From positions 248,001 to 312,000 of the forward strand of contig NZ_SNZV01000004.1 of NCBI RefSeq assembly GCF_004364125.1: a stretch of 64,000 nt of DNA, in the 5' to 3' direction. A program made the position numbers and the translations under genes. The stretch's first letter is position 1; every line of letters starts with the position of its first letter. The notes under the pieces were generated by a model that ran no database searches, was not told where the DNA came from, and saw nothing but the letters and a program-made list of their open reading frames with translations. The stretch comes from Sphingobacterium paludis (GTDB lineage: Bacteria; Bacteroidota; Bacteroidia; Sphingobacteriales; Sphingobacteriaceae). Below are positions 8,991-18,628 of the stretch, piece by piece.

Positions 8991-9563
8991 ATGAAAAAGC
9001 GGACCAAGCTTATTTATGCCCTCTTGGCGGGGTGCATACTCATCGGAACCGGTGGTTGTGAAAAGGAAAACGTTCGGCAATATGATCTGCTGCCCGAACA
9101 GGAAGAACCAGAGATGGATATTACTTCTTCCGGTACAATCTCCGTCAATTTCGACAATGCTAGCGGCGCTGGCGGCAATGAAGGATCTCTGAAACTGGTC
9201 GATAACGACTACAATTCTAAATTTCTGATCAACCCTTATCGCGAAAACCTGTATATGCAGTTAGCATTTCCAGGAGGTATTGCGGTATCTGCTTACGTGC
9301 TAGCATCAGCGAACGATGCGCAGGATCGCGATCCAAAGAATTGGCAGCTGGTAGGGTCTAACGACATGGAAAACTGGACGGTATTAGACAGCAAAACGGA
9401 TTACATGTTTACCTCTCGCCTGCAAAAAGTTCGTTTCGATATCGAGAACGCTACAAAATACCGGTATTACAGATTGAATGTAACCGCAATCCGGGGAGGA
9501 ACCGGCCTGTTCCAAATGGCAGAATGGCGATTGATATACGACCCAAATCGTCAAGCTAACTAA
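8991..9563 (+). CDS. Discoidin-like (F5/8 type C) surface lipoprotein
   Basis: A 190-residue protein with a lipoprotein signal; the lipidated cysteine is Cys23 (IGTGGC) or Cys15 (LLAGC). After an acidic linker, residues about 60-185 look like a galactose-binding/F5-8C jelly roll: LVDNDYNSKFLIN, then AYVLASANDAQDRDPKNWQL, GSNDMENWTVLD and a closing YRYYRLNVTAI. Such domains bind glycans or phospholipids. It is the first gene of an operon with susC (27 bp) and susD, so it is likely a surface accessory binding protein of that system, possibly a substitute for SusE/SusF. It is not an enzyme as far as can be seen. Confidence 0.75.
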   Translation: MKKRTKLIYALLAGCILIGTGGCEKENVRQYDLLPEQEEPEMDITSSGTISVNFDNASGAGGNEGSLKLVDNDYNSKFLINPYRENLYMQLAFPGGIAVSAYVLASANDAQDRDPKNWQLVGSNDMENWTVLDSKTDYMFTSRLQKVRFDIENATKYRYYRLNVTAIRGGTGLFQMAEWRLIYDPNRQAN

Positions 9564-9590
9564 CAAATTTACCTTCAATTAAAAACAATT

Positions 9591-12500
9591 ATGAATAATA
9601 GCAAATTACTATTCATGATTGCCTGTTTTGCTGCTATGCTATTGGCTACCAAGGCCAATGGGCAAGAAAACCTGCAATCAACAGTCTCTGGTATTGTACG
9701 AGACGAATTGGAAGTCGCCCTAAGTGGTGTCACTGTACAAAACAAAACGACCGGCGAAACCTTGGTTACCGGCAACCAGGGGGATTTTCGAATTCGCGCC
9801 TTACGTGGAGACTCCATCACCTTCAACTTTGTAGGTTACAAGACCTACATCACCCGCATTGGCAATATCACCAACCTAAACATCACATTAGAGGCAGATA
9901 ATCAAAGTATCAATGAGGTTGTCGTGGTCGGATTTGGCGCGCAAAAGAAAATATCTGTCGTGGGTGCGCAATCCAGCGTCAACATTGATGACCTGAAACA
10001 GCCCGTAGCCAATCTTAGTGCGACCCTTGCGGGGCGTATCGCCGGCTTAGTCGGTGTGCAACGGACAGGTTTGCCTGGCGGCGATGGCGCTGACCTATGG
10101 ATCCGTGGTATATCCACATTTAATCGTTCCGGGAATAATGCTGGTCCACTGGTTGTCGTTGACGGCGTTCAAGGTCGGGACATCAACAGCTTCGATCCCG
10201 AAGATATTGCCTCATTTTCTATACTGAAAGATGCCGCGGCTACGTCCGTGTACGGTGTAGCAGGAGCAAACGGTGTGATCTTGATTACTACGAAAAAAGG
10301 CAATAGCGGAAAACCTACCTTGATGTTCAATTACAACCAAGGTATTACGGCTTTCACGCAGCGGCCAGAACTTACAGACGGCGTTACGTACATGCTGCTG
10401 CGCAACGAGGCGCAGCGTGCTTCGGGCATGACACCTGAATACTCCAACAATTATATTAACAATACCATACTAGGCACCGATCCGTACCTATATCCTAATG
10501 TGAATTGGATGGATGCTTTGTTTAATGACATGTCTGATAACAAGCGTGCAAATTTTAGCGCCCGGGGCGGATCAGATTTTGCCAACTACTATATATCAGG
10601 TGCGTATTACGATGAAACGGCCTTGCTCAATACGGATGCGTTGCAAAGCTATAATGCTTCCACACGTTTCAAGCGCTACAATTTTACCTCCAACGTGGGT
10701 ATGAACTGGACGAAGACGACGAAGTTTGAGTTAGGGATTCAAGGGTATATCTCGAATTTGAACTATCCGGGGGTAAACCCGCAGGATGCATTTGCCAATG
10801 TTATGCAAACCAACCCTGTTTTGTATCCCGTGATGTACCCCGGAAATTTTGTGCCGGGCGTAAGTTCTGCCGGCGCACAGCCAAACCCATACGGGCAAGT
10901 TACGCAAACCGGAACGCAAAACACATTTAGAAATCAAATCATGTCTAACGCACGATTGATTCAGGATCTGAGTTTTTGGGTGCCGGGATTGACCTTCAAC
11001 GCCCTGTATTCTTTCGACATTTGGAACTCACACCGAATCAATAGAACGCGTACGCGAAGTACGTACCTCATCAACCGTTTATTCCCATACGATGCAGACG
11101 GAAATCCTATCTTAAACATTATTTCGCAGGGCTCTGACGACCTTGGTTTTTCCAGGGCGAATGATTCCAATCGCCAGTTTTATACGGAAGCATCGTTAAA
11201 CTACAACACCACGATTGCAGACGACCACAGCATCACAGCGATGTTGCTGTACAATCAGCGCGAAGAGGTGCGGGCGTTTGCCGACAACGTAACATCCTCG
11301 CTGCCCTACCGTAACCAAGGTATTGTTGGTCGATTGACGTATGGATACAAAGACAAGTACTTCTTCGAAGGAAACTTTGGCTACAACGGTTCTGAGAACT
11401 TTGCGCCAGGGTTTAAATATGGCTTTTTCCCTTCTTTTGGTCTAGGTTGGGTTGTATCTAATGAGAAGTTTTTCGAGCCTTTGGCAGAGAGCATCAACTT
11501 CTTGAAATTGCGTTATTCCAACGGTATTGTGGGTGATGGCGGAAATGGAGGCCGACGGTTTGGCTACTTAACACTTGTAAATACCAATGTTGACGGGGGG
11601 GGCTATACATTCGGAAACGGCACCAATAATGTCGGATACGCTGGTGGTGCCATTACCGATTACGGAACCGACGTGCGCTGGGCCGAGGCTCATAAACAGA
11701 ATTTAGGTATCGAAATCAATACGCTAAAAAATAAGCTATCGTTAGTCGTTGATTTCTTTAAGGAGCGCCGTAGTGGTGTGTTTTTGCAGCGCGAATCATT
11801 GCCTAATTTTGTGGGTCTAAATAGTGCTCCTTGGGGTAACCTGGGCATTATCGAAAACAAAGGGTTTGATGCGACCTTAGAATTGAATCCTTTCCCGATT
11901 GGAAATGTATTTGTCGATATGCGCGGAACATATACTTTCAACCGCGACAAGGTCATTGAAAATGATATGCCACGCCAACCCTTTCCTTACATGGAGCGCC
12001 GTGGGGTAAACTATCTGTCTAATTTTGGCTACGTAGCCGACGGGCTGTTCCAATCTCAAGCCGAAATTGACGCGCATGCCAATCAATCCGCGCTAGGGCA
12101 GCAGCGTTTGGGTGACATCCGTTATAAAGATCTCAATGGCGATGGTATCATCGATGCCAACGATATAACCCGGATTGGCAACGGCGACGTGCCTAACCAT
12201 ATATTTGGCTTCGGCGTAAATTTCACCTACAAACAGTTTTACATTGGGGGCTTTTTCCAGGGCGTGTCTGGTGCGGAGCGGCTGATTTCCGGAGATGGTA
12301 TCATCCCGTTTAACAATAGCACGGGCGCTGAGCGTAGTAACTTATTTGCCATTGCCGAAGATCGCTGGACCGAAGAAAATCCGGTAGCAAATCCCTTTTA
12401 TCCACGTCTGGCTTATGGTAATACGGCGAATAGAAATAACGCTGTTGCCTCTAGCTGGTGGATTAAAGATATCGACTTCATTCGCTTGAAGACCGTGGAT

Positions 12501-12689
12501 TTAGGCTACAACTTGCCAAAATCTACTGCGGAGCGTTTTCTGTTGCGCAATGCACGCGTTTACTTGCAAGGCTACAACCTACTAACCTGGAGCAGTTTTA
12601 AATTATGGGATCCAGAATTGAATACTTCGAATGGATCGCGGTATCCAAACATCCGTACACTTACATTAGGCGTTCAAGCTTCTTTCTAA
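9591..12689 (+). CDS. SusC/RagA-family TonB-dependent outer-membrane transporter
   Basis: A 1032-residue transporter. A signal peptide ends near ATKANGQ, followed by a carboxypeptidase-like regulatory domain (about 30-105), the TonB-box region NEVVVVGFGAQKK (109-120), plug motifs LWIRGIST, LVVVDGVQG and SVYGVAGANGVILITTKKG, and a barrel ending LTLGVQASF. It lies second in an operon after the discoidin-like lipoprotein and 21 bp before susD. It is clearly diverged from the leftward SusC at 5270 (different plug and box spelling), so it is a separate system and not a recent duplicate. Confidence 0.96.
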   Translation: MNNSKLLFMIACFAAMLLATKANGQENLQSTVSGIVRDELEVALSGVTVQNKTTGETLVTGNQGDFRIRALRGDSITFNFVGYKTYITRIGNITNLNITLEADNQSINEVVVVGFGAQKKISVVGAQSSVNIDDLKQPVANLSATLAGRIAGLVGVQRTGLPGGDGADLWIRGISTFNRSGNNAGPLVVVDGVQGRDINSFDPEDIASFSILKDAAATSVYGVAGANGVILITTKKGNSGKPTLMFNYNQGITAFTQRPELTDGVTYMLLRNEAQRASGMTPEYSNNYINNTILGTDPYLYPNVNWMDALFNDMSDNKRANFSARGGSDFANYYISGAYYDETALLNTDALQSYNASTRFKRYNFTSNVGMNWTKTTKFELGIQGYISNLNYPGVNPQDAFANVMQTNPVLYPVMYPGNFVPGVSSAGAQPNPYGQVTQTGTQNTFRNQIMSNARLIQDLSFWVPGLTFNALYSFDIWNSHRINRTRTRSTYLINRLFPYDADGNPILNIISQGSDDLGFSRANDSNRQFYTEASLNYNTTIADDHSITAMLLYNQREEVRAFADNVTSSLPYRNQGIVGRLTYGYKDKYFFEGNFGYNGSENFAPGFKYGFFPSFGLGWVVSNEKFFEPLAESINFLKLRYSNGIVGDGGNGGRRFGYLTLVNTNVDGGGYTFGNGTNNVGYAGGAITDYGTDVRWAEAHKQNLGIEINTLKNKLSLVVDFFKERRSGVFLQRESLPNFVGLNSAPWGNLGIIENKGFDATLELNPFPIGNVFVDMRGTYTFNRDKVIENDMPRQPFPYMERRGVNYLSNFGYVADGLFQSQAEIDAHANQSALGQQRLGDIRYKDLNGDGIIDANDITRIGNGDVPNHIFGFGVNFTYKQFYIGGFFQGVSGAERLISGDGIIPFNNSTGAERSNLFAIAEDRWTEENPVANPFYPRLAYGNTANRNNAVASSWWIKDIDFIRLKTVDLGYNLPKSTAERFLLRNARVYLQGYNLLTWSSFKLWDPELNTSNGSRYPNIRTLTLGVQASF

Positions 12690-12710
12690 TATCGGATTAA
12701 TATAAAAGAC

Positions 12711-14519
12711 ATGAAAAATATAATCAATATCTGCCTCATCCTTTTCACGATCAGCATAGCATCTAGTTGCAAAAACTATTTGGATCAGGTACCAGATGAT
12801 GTCATTACGATCGATAAGATTTTCCAATCAAAGGTTAATACGGATCGATTCTTGGCCAACATTTACAATACACTTCCGAATGAGCACGCACAGCGTTTTG
12901 TAGGAACCACCAACGCAGGCCCTTGGAATGCGGCATCTGACGACTCCAAGTATACTTGGGATTTTAACTATGCTAACAATATGAATCGCAGTGTGTGGGC
13001 AAATACGGATGGAACGGTAAGTGGTTTTTGGACGAACTATTATCGAGGAATACGGAATGCATCTTACTTTATGGCCAACATCGATGCTGCCAATTCAGCC
13101 GAAGTGACGGATTTAATGAAGTCCACCTACAAAGCTGAAGCTCGCGCTTTGCGCGCTCTATATTACTTCTTTTTGGTGCGTATGTATGGCGCAGTGCCTA
13201 TCCTTGGCGAAGAGGTACTGGACCTAAACGCCCCTATTGAAGACTTGAAACTGAGCCGTACACCGTTCGATGAGTGTATCGCGTTTATTGTTTCGGAGTT
13301 GGATATCGCTTATGCCAACCTGCCGTATTTGCCGGTAAATGATGAATTTGGGCGCATTACCAAAGGGGTTGTAAAGGCATACAAGGCCCAAGCCCTGTTA
13401 TTACAAGCGAGCCCTTTATTTAACGGAAATCCGGACTACGCTTCGGTCGTCAACAAAGATGGCACAGCACTCTATAACCAAAGTGTTGATGCTGGTAGAT
13501 GGGCTACAGCAGCAACAGCGGCAAAGGAGTTTCTTGATGAGTTTGTGCCTAACTATTATGATCTATATACGGTAGCCAATGCGGATCCATTTCAGGCGGC
13601 CTATCTAGCCTGCAGAAACGTAATGACTGTAGATTGGAATAAAGAATGGATATTTGCTCGTGCTAACAGCGGCAACAATATGCAGTACGACCGCACGCCG
13701 AAACACGTGGGCTTTCCCTCTGCAGCGCAGGGCGGCGGCGCTCATGGCGCTACACAGTCTATTGTTGATGCGTACTTCATGCGCAATGGTTTACCTATCG
13801 AAAACCCTGCTTCAGGATATATGTCTAGTGGATTTGTCAGTTTTCGCGCACCTTTTGATGTAGCTAACCGTACTACCTTTGCCATGTATGCGAACCGCGA
13901 ACCACGCTTCTATGTAGGCATAACCTATAATGGCAGCTACTGGCTGAATCAAGCGAACAGTAGCACCGCCGTCATCTCTAATTTTAATTACAATGGTAAT
14001 TCGGGGCGTGTGCAGAGTACGTCTGATGTGACGCCTACCGGTTATACGGTGCGCAAGAACGTGGCGGCAAATGGTAACTCTCGTGGTGCGCTATTACTTC
14101 GTTTAGCTAATGTGTATTTGGACTATGCAGAAGCTTTAAATGAGTCAAGCCCGGGCAATGCCGATATTTTACGCTATGTCAATTTAATTCGAAGCCGGGC
14201 AGGAGTTCCGCTTTACGGATCGGCAGATATTGCGGCGCCTACCTCGCAAGAAGGCATGCGTGAAGCCATCCGCCGTGAACGTCGCGTGGAGCTCGCTTTT
14301 GAAAGTGTGCGATACTTCGATACGCGTCGCTGGAAAATTGCAGCTACGACCGATAGCGGTCCGGTATATGGATTAAATCTTCAAGCAGATGGGGATGCTT
14401 TCTATCAAAAAACGTTGATCGAAACGCGCATCTTCCGCCCGGAAAGGGATTATCTATTCCCAATTCCAAATAACGAAGTACTTAAAAATGAAAACCTGGT
14501 ACAAAATCCAGGCTGGTAA
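12711..14519 (+). CDS. SusD/RagB-family outer-membrane nutrient-binding lipoprotein
   Basis: A 602-residue lipoprotein; the signal ends ISIASSC with Cys20 lipidated. Family landmarks: AEARALRALYYFFLVRMYGAVPI in the helical core, LLRLANVYLDYAEALNES, and IRRERRVELAFESVRYFD near the C-terminus, with the usual FRPERDYLFPIP ending. It is the lid and binding partner of the SusC encoded 21 bp upstream. It is the last gene of the lipoprotein-susC-susD operon, closed by the strong terminator at 14587. Confidence 0.95.
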   Translation: MKNIINICLILFTISIASSCKNYLDQVPDDVITIDKIFQSKVNTDRFLANIYNTLPNEHAQRFVGTTNAGPWNAASDDSKYTWDFNYANNMNRSVWANTDGTVSGFWTNYYRGIRNASYFMANIDAANSAEVTDLMKSTYKAEARALRALYYFFLVRMYGAVPILGEEVLDLNAPIEDLKLSRTPFDECIAFIVSELDIAYANLPYLPVNDEFGRITKGVVKAYKAQALLLQASPLFNGNPDYASVVNKDGTALYNQSVDAGRWATAATAAKEFLDEFVPNYYDLYTVANADPFQAAYLACRNVMTVDWNKEWIFARANSGNNMQYDRTPKHVGFPSAAQGGGAHGATQSIVDAYFMRNGLPIENPASGYMSSGFVSFRAPFDVANRTTFAMYANREPRFYVGITYNGSYWLNQANSSTAVISNFNYNGNSGRVQSTSDVTPTGYTVRKNVAANGNSRGALLLRLANVYLDYAEALNESSPGNADILRYVNLIRSRAGVPLYGSADIAAPTSQEGMREAIRRERRVELAFESVRYFDTRRWKIAATTDSGPVYGLNLQADGDAFYQKTLIETRIFRPERDYLFPIPNNEVLKNENLVQNPGW

Positions 14520-14586
14520 TAGATTTCTATGGCATTTTCTGCGTAGCAAATCTATCTTTAATGAAGTAAATCATCAGGATTAAAGA

Positions 14587-14636
14587 GTTGATAAAAATTA
14601 GGCCGAAAGTCATACTTCCGGCCTATTTTTATCAAC
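14587..14636 (+). terminator. Rho-independent terminator of the rightward susCD operon
   Basis: Long near-perfect inverted repeat: GTTGATAAAAAT-TAGGCCG against CGGCCTATTTTTATCAAC, with a U-rich 3' arm. It is symmetric, so it may also stop transcription from the other side. Confidence 0.85.
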
Positions 14637-14740
14637 TTGCTGAATGCGTCGTCGCGAACGTAACAGCGCTTTTTTAAAGACCGCTTTTCACGGTGACGTT
14701 TAAATTTTATATTGCCGATGAATACTAGCGATCAATTTAA

Positions 14741-15826
14741 ATGGAACAGTTAAAGAATTGGGCAGACAAGGTAATCGATACCATAACGCCATTTGCGGAA
14801 AAATTGAATAGAGATTTCTACCCGCTGCAGTCTCCGATCAAAAAGGATGTAGATATTTTGTTTATAGGACTAAATCCAGGAGGTGGATATACCTATTCTT
14901 GTCAAAAGGACAACCCCTCTTGGGAATTCCGTAACGGCAGAATGACAGTTGAAAGATTGTTAAAAGGTAATCCCACTTTTTCTAAAGGGCTTGAAAGCTG
15001 GCCGCTATTCAGAGGATTAAAGCAAATACCCTATATCAATGATATCCTGCAAAAGGATAATTATGCCTATACAAACTACTATTACATCAGCACAAAATCA
15101 TTCAATGAAGCTTTAAGTGATCCCAATCAAACCCAAGCTATACAGCAATGCAAAGAATTAACGCTAGAACTGATCCGCCTAGTACAGCCCAAAACAATAC
15201 TTGTTTTAGGGACTTCAAACGGTATTGACAAACTGCCGTTTAGCAATAAAAAAGCGGTATTGCATGGTGTCAAGAAACGGTTGCTAATGTCCGCTGAATT
15301 TGAGGGAATACAAGTTTTTGCCATTCCCCACCCGTCTACCTTAGCGATTTCAAGAGACGAGATAAAAGCGTTGAACACAAACTTAATCGAACTTATAGAG
15401 AACAGAAGTTTAACGCCGTTCGCTTTCGACCGAAAAGTTGCAGAGCAATTCTCGGTAGCGGCATTCCTGATGGCAGCTTCCTTACGAAATATTTCTTTCG
15501 AACAATTCATTACCAATGATCGAAAAGCTGAATGCTGTAAAACAGTTAAAATAAATGGAGATAATCTGTTAATTAAAATTGTCATCAAACCCAACGAAAA
15601 ATACTTAGGCGTTCGGGATGCGAATGCAGGAAATAAAGGTAATGCAGATCGGTTTTATAAGGATATTCTTTCTTCTGATCACTACTGTTCAAAAGTAGCA
15701 GGCCCAAAAATTGTTAAAGACGGAGCTTGGTTAATAAAGAAGTATTTCGATGCGTATGAAGCAGCATCGTTAGCAGATTTATATAACGCGATATTGGTTG
15801 ATACCCAAAACCTGACTCGTATTTAA
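14741..15826 (+). CDS. Uracil-DNA-glycosylase-superfamily-like protein with C-terminal extension
   Basis: A 361-residue cytoplasmic protein. Residues about 36-220 look like the UDG superfamily fold: DILFIGLNPGGG (38-49) corresponds to the catalytic motif region, TILVLGTS (152-159) to the core strand, and IPHPST (195-200) to the DNA-intercalation motif. The family excises damaged bases, but several branches act on other substrates and the water-activating residue cannot be confirmed here. Residues 225-361 form a second part I do not recognise (KIVIKPNEKYLGVRDAN, then GPKIVKDGAWLIKKYF). It stands alone, with lower GC to the eye than the SusCD genes before it. The activity is uncertain. Confidence 0.55.
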   Translation: MEQLKNWADKVIDTITPFAEKLNRDFYPLQSPIKKDVDILFIGLNPGGGYTYSCQKDNPSWEFRNGRMTVERLLKGNPTFSKGLESWPLFRGLKQIPYINDILQKDNYAYTNYYYISTKSFNEALSDPNQTQAIQQCKELTLELIRLVQPKTILVLGTSNGIDKLPFSNKKAVLHGVKKRLLMSAEFEGIQVFAIPHPSTLAISRDEIKALNTNLIELIENRSLTPFAFDRKVAEQFSVAAFLMAASLRNISFEQFITNDRKAECCKTVKINGDNLLIKIVIKPNEKYLGVRDANAGNKGNADRFYKDILSSDHYCSKVAGPKIVKDGAWLIKKYFDAYEAASLADLYNAILVDTQNLTRI

Positions 15827-16067
15827 GGAAAAAATCACGAACATAAGTGGTGATCAATAATTCTTATTGAAGATCCTTATCATACGAGTCGCCTCGGGCT
15901 GTTGTGCCGTTATATACTATCCTACTTCCAGTCTGTAGTCAGAATTTTTACAATATTTTTTTGAAATAAAATTACTCGAAATAACAAAAATATTTTTTTG
16001 AGATGTTTTAGGTTAAATGTATAGAAATTATTTTATAATTTAGTCGTCTAAATTGAATTTGAAAATT

Positions 16068-16724
16068 ATGATCAAAGCATTAATTATTGGCTTCCTACTG
16101 TCTGTAGGTATATTCTGTCATGGACAAGTAGCCATACCTATGGAGACCAATTTCCCTGAGGGAATCTATTTGACAAAAGAGGATTTTTTGAAAAAGGTGC
16201 CAAATAACAACGATGAGCTTGTCATGAAGACCATAGCAATGAAACCGAAGATTATAAACGATTCTATTCCAGATCACTGCTTGTTCTACTACAAAGATTC
16301 CGACAAGAAAGTGAAGAAGATATTTGCCATTTCCCATAAAGGGGATCTTTATTTCCAAGCGCTTTCGGTATTGACGAACTGCAACAAAAAGGATAAAACG
16401 GAAACTACACATGCGCTACGTTCATTTTGTAGGGTGCTTATTGGTGGCTCAAATTATCTCTATGCCGAACTCGATCTGGCCAATTCATGGAAACAGGGGT
16501 TAGGGTACGGCCTTGGTGGAGCTGCCGGAGGTGTTATAGCAGCCAATGCCATCAAGGGCAAGGGACTGGTGTGGGATTTTAAGAAAGAGCAATTCAACAT
16601 TTTTCGGCATTGCAAGGATTATAACGAGTTTATGACGGATGTATACCCAGACGGCGTGCAACAGTGCCAAGATAAGCAGCCCGATATGGATCAGGTAAGA
16701 GCTACTATGGAGCTTATTAAATGA
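16068..16724 (+). CDS. Secreted protein of unknown function
   Basis: A 218-residue protein. The start is taken as ATG 16068 because it gives a clean signal peptide (MIKALIIGFLLSVGIFCHGQ); a TTG five codons upstream is in frame. The mature part begins with FPEGIYLTKEDFLKKVP and contains a glycine-rich short hydrophobic stretch (GYGLGGAAGGVIAANAI, mid-C-terminal) that could insert in a membrane. Cysteines are present but without a known motif. It stands alone with no operon partner. I do not recognise the family with confidence; it is probably periplasmic. Confidence 0.6.
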   Translation: MIKALIIGFLLSVGIFCHGQVAIPMETNFPEGIYLTKEDFLKKVPNNNDELVMKTIAMKPKIINDSIPDHCLFYYKDSDKKVKKIFAISHKGDLYFQALSVLTNCNKKDKTETTHALRSFCRVLIGGSNYLYAELDLANSWKQGLGYGLGGAAGGVIAANAIKGKGLVWDFKKEQFNIFRHCKDYNEFMTDVYPDGVQQCQDKQPDMDQVRATMELIK

Positions 16725-17211
16725 TTTTAGCTTGATGTCCTATAAGTGATTTTTCTATAGCTTGTATAGCCGATCTAGTTAAACTGTACCAATGGCTTCT
16801 CTTAAGTAGAGATCTTTCTTCTTCATTCCTAATCACATTTGCTGTTTACACCGTGTTTTTTCTTATTACCCCAAAAGCAATTCCATTTAACGTTTGTTCT
16901 TTAGGTCGATTTCTAGGATTTCTCTGCACAGGCTACCGGTGGAGAATTCATTCTTTCTATTATAGTAGACAGGTTTTCTACACAGCATGTGAGAAATTAT
17001 TTAAGAGTTAGATACATGTGTGAACAGTTTGCGTGCTCTTGCCAACTTAAGGTATTTGTAAACTTTCCAATTTTGTCAAATTGCGGCATGCAAAACAACT
17101 CCTTCATGGTGTGGATTTTTCTCCTTAGACTGCCCATAAACTTACAAAAGAGAGTCTCTATGCAAATTGATTACGTCATAAGGAAAGATTTCATGGCACT
17201 CGAATTCCCTG
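16725..17211. other. Gene-free spacer
   Basis: 487 bp between convergent genes. Only short frames without ribosome sites are present. No repeat, hairpin or promoter stands out. Confidence 0.5.
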
Positions 17212-18399
17212 CTATAATCCCTGCTTTATCTCTTCCAATTCCTCCGTCGTAGGAATAATCGCCGTGCGATCTTCCCAAAACCGCGATGTATAGCTGTTTC
17301 CATTTTTTGTTATAGAGGAATTTTTAAATAGAGACATGTCTTTTAGCTTGTCTGCTTCTACAGCTACATCCGTGACGAGAACTTCAACATTAGAGCGTAA
17401 TACACCACTTTTCTTGCCGAGTTTGAAATCGATGTCCTGCATGACTTTGCTATATCTTAAGAAAACCTGATCTCCTGTATGATATATGTTGGTAGACCAG
17501 TCTTTTTTTACCGCATATTTCAAAACGAATAGATTGATCGACGGCATATATTGCAGGTGAGAGTCATAGCCGTAGTCTACGCGTTGTATTTGGTTGGTCA
17601 GCTGATCAATGTATACAATCGCAGACGGGAGATACTTCCGGATGGTACTCTTCGGGTTAATTTCGATTTTCGTCACCTGGCCCAAGTCTTGCAGTGAAAA
17701 GTCAAAATATATATCCCGATTTTTACCGGTGAACTTCTGTAAGTAATCCATCGTATAGAATTCTTTTGCAGACTTGTCCGCGTCGATCAGGCTTTCTACA
17801 TCAGACTTCCATTTTTGATCACTCGAAACAGAATCCTTCACAATCCTCGATTCTGCCACAAACGTTTCCACCTTTACTTTCTTATTCGCAGCATCGATCT
17901 TGTAAAAAATGGCCGCATCGGCAAACTTAAAGAGGTCGTCGTCTAGGTAAGCAAACTCTCTGAAATAGACATCTAGGATGCTGCTGTGCGCGATGCTTGA
18001 ATTTGTTGTTTGAATAGCCGAATTTAAAATATCTGCGATAGAACGCGGACGTACTGTCACCTCCTCGAGTACCCTAGAAAGTGGATGCAGCGTGAAAATA
18101 ACGTCGCCTTGGGAATATAGGGACTTCGATAAAGCAATAGTTTTTGTTTCGAAACCCACGTGACTAAAGCGAATACTATCACTAATATGAGGCGCATCAA
18201 CAATCAGTGTAAACTTGCCATCTGGATTACTAGCAGTTCCTATTGAACGGTTACAGAGCGAAATAGTAACGTATTCCAAAGGTCTATTGCTAACCGAATC
18301 TATGAGGGTACCCGATAATTTAAACGACTGCGCAAAGAGAGTAGGCGAGGTCAACACAAGAGCAAATAGGTGGAGTACGGTAAACTTTATTTTTTTCAT
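17212..18399 (-). CDS. Secreted carboxypeptidase-regulatory-like domain protein
   Basis: A 395-residue protein with signal peptide ending SPTLFAQ. Residues about 27-108 form a carboxypeptidase D regulatory-like (beta-sandwich) domain: LSGTLIDSVSNRPLEYVTI, then NPDGKFTLIV and FSHVGFETKTI. The rest is beta-rich with no TonB plug or barrel signature (QVTKIEINPKSTIRKYLPSA, then YIDQLTNQIQRVDYGYDS). Proteins of this build are common in Bacteroidota and sit in the periplasm or outer membrane with unknown roles. It is a single gene, convergent with the secreted protein upstream. Confidence 0.7.
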   Translation of the reverse strand: MKKIKFTVLHLFALVLTSPTLFAQSFKLSGTLIDSVSNRPLEYVTISLCNRSIGTASNPDGKFTLIVDAPHISDSIRFSHVGFETKTIALSKSLYSQGDVIFTLHPLSRVLEEVTVRPRSIADILNSAIQTTNSSIAHSSILDVYFREFAYLDDDLFKFADAAIFYKIDAANKKVKVETFVAESRIVKDSVSSDQKWKSDVESLIDADKSAKEFYTMDYLQKFTGKNRDIYFDFSLQDLGQVTKIEINPKSTIRKYLPSAIVYIDQLTNQIQRVDYGYDSHLQYMPSINLFVLKYAVKKDWSTNIYHTGDQVFLRYSKVMQDIDFKLGKKSGVLRSNVEVLVTDVAVEADKLKDMSLFKNSSITKNGNSYTSRFWEDRTAIIPTTEELEEIKQGL

Positions 18400-18628
18400 T
18401 GCTTATAGGTACATATAGTTTGTATAGCCTGCGCTTTCCACTGCCGATCCATTGACTGGTGAAGTAGCAAAAACGCCGTCGCTCTGCGGCGACGTTCATA
18501 TAGTAGATAGACGGTTTCACGTATTATCGCAGACGATCAAGCATAATCAGCTTACATCGTATCAGGCTGGAGATTCGTTTTTGCACGACGAATCGCTTGC
18601 AAATATATCAATTTTAAAAGATTTATTT

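Noticed and set aside
16989-17252. 87-codon plus-strand frame in the spacer before 17212
   Set aside because: No ribosome site, overlaps the 3' end of a well-supported minus-strand gene, no family resemblance.
18463-18500. GC-rich inverted repeat (CGTCGC/GCGACG) upstream of the gene at 17212
   Set aside because: Only a 6-bp stem without a T-run; too weak to call a terminator or operator.
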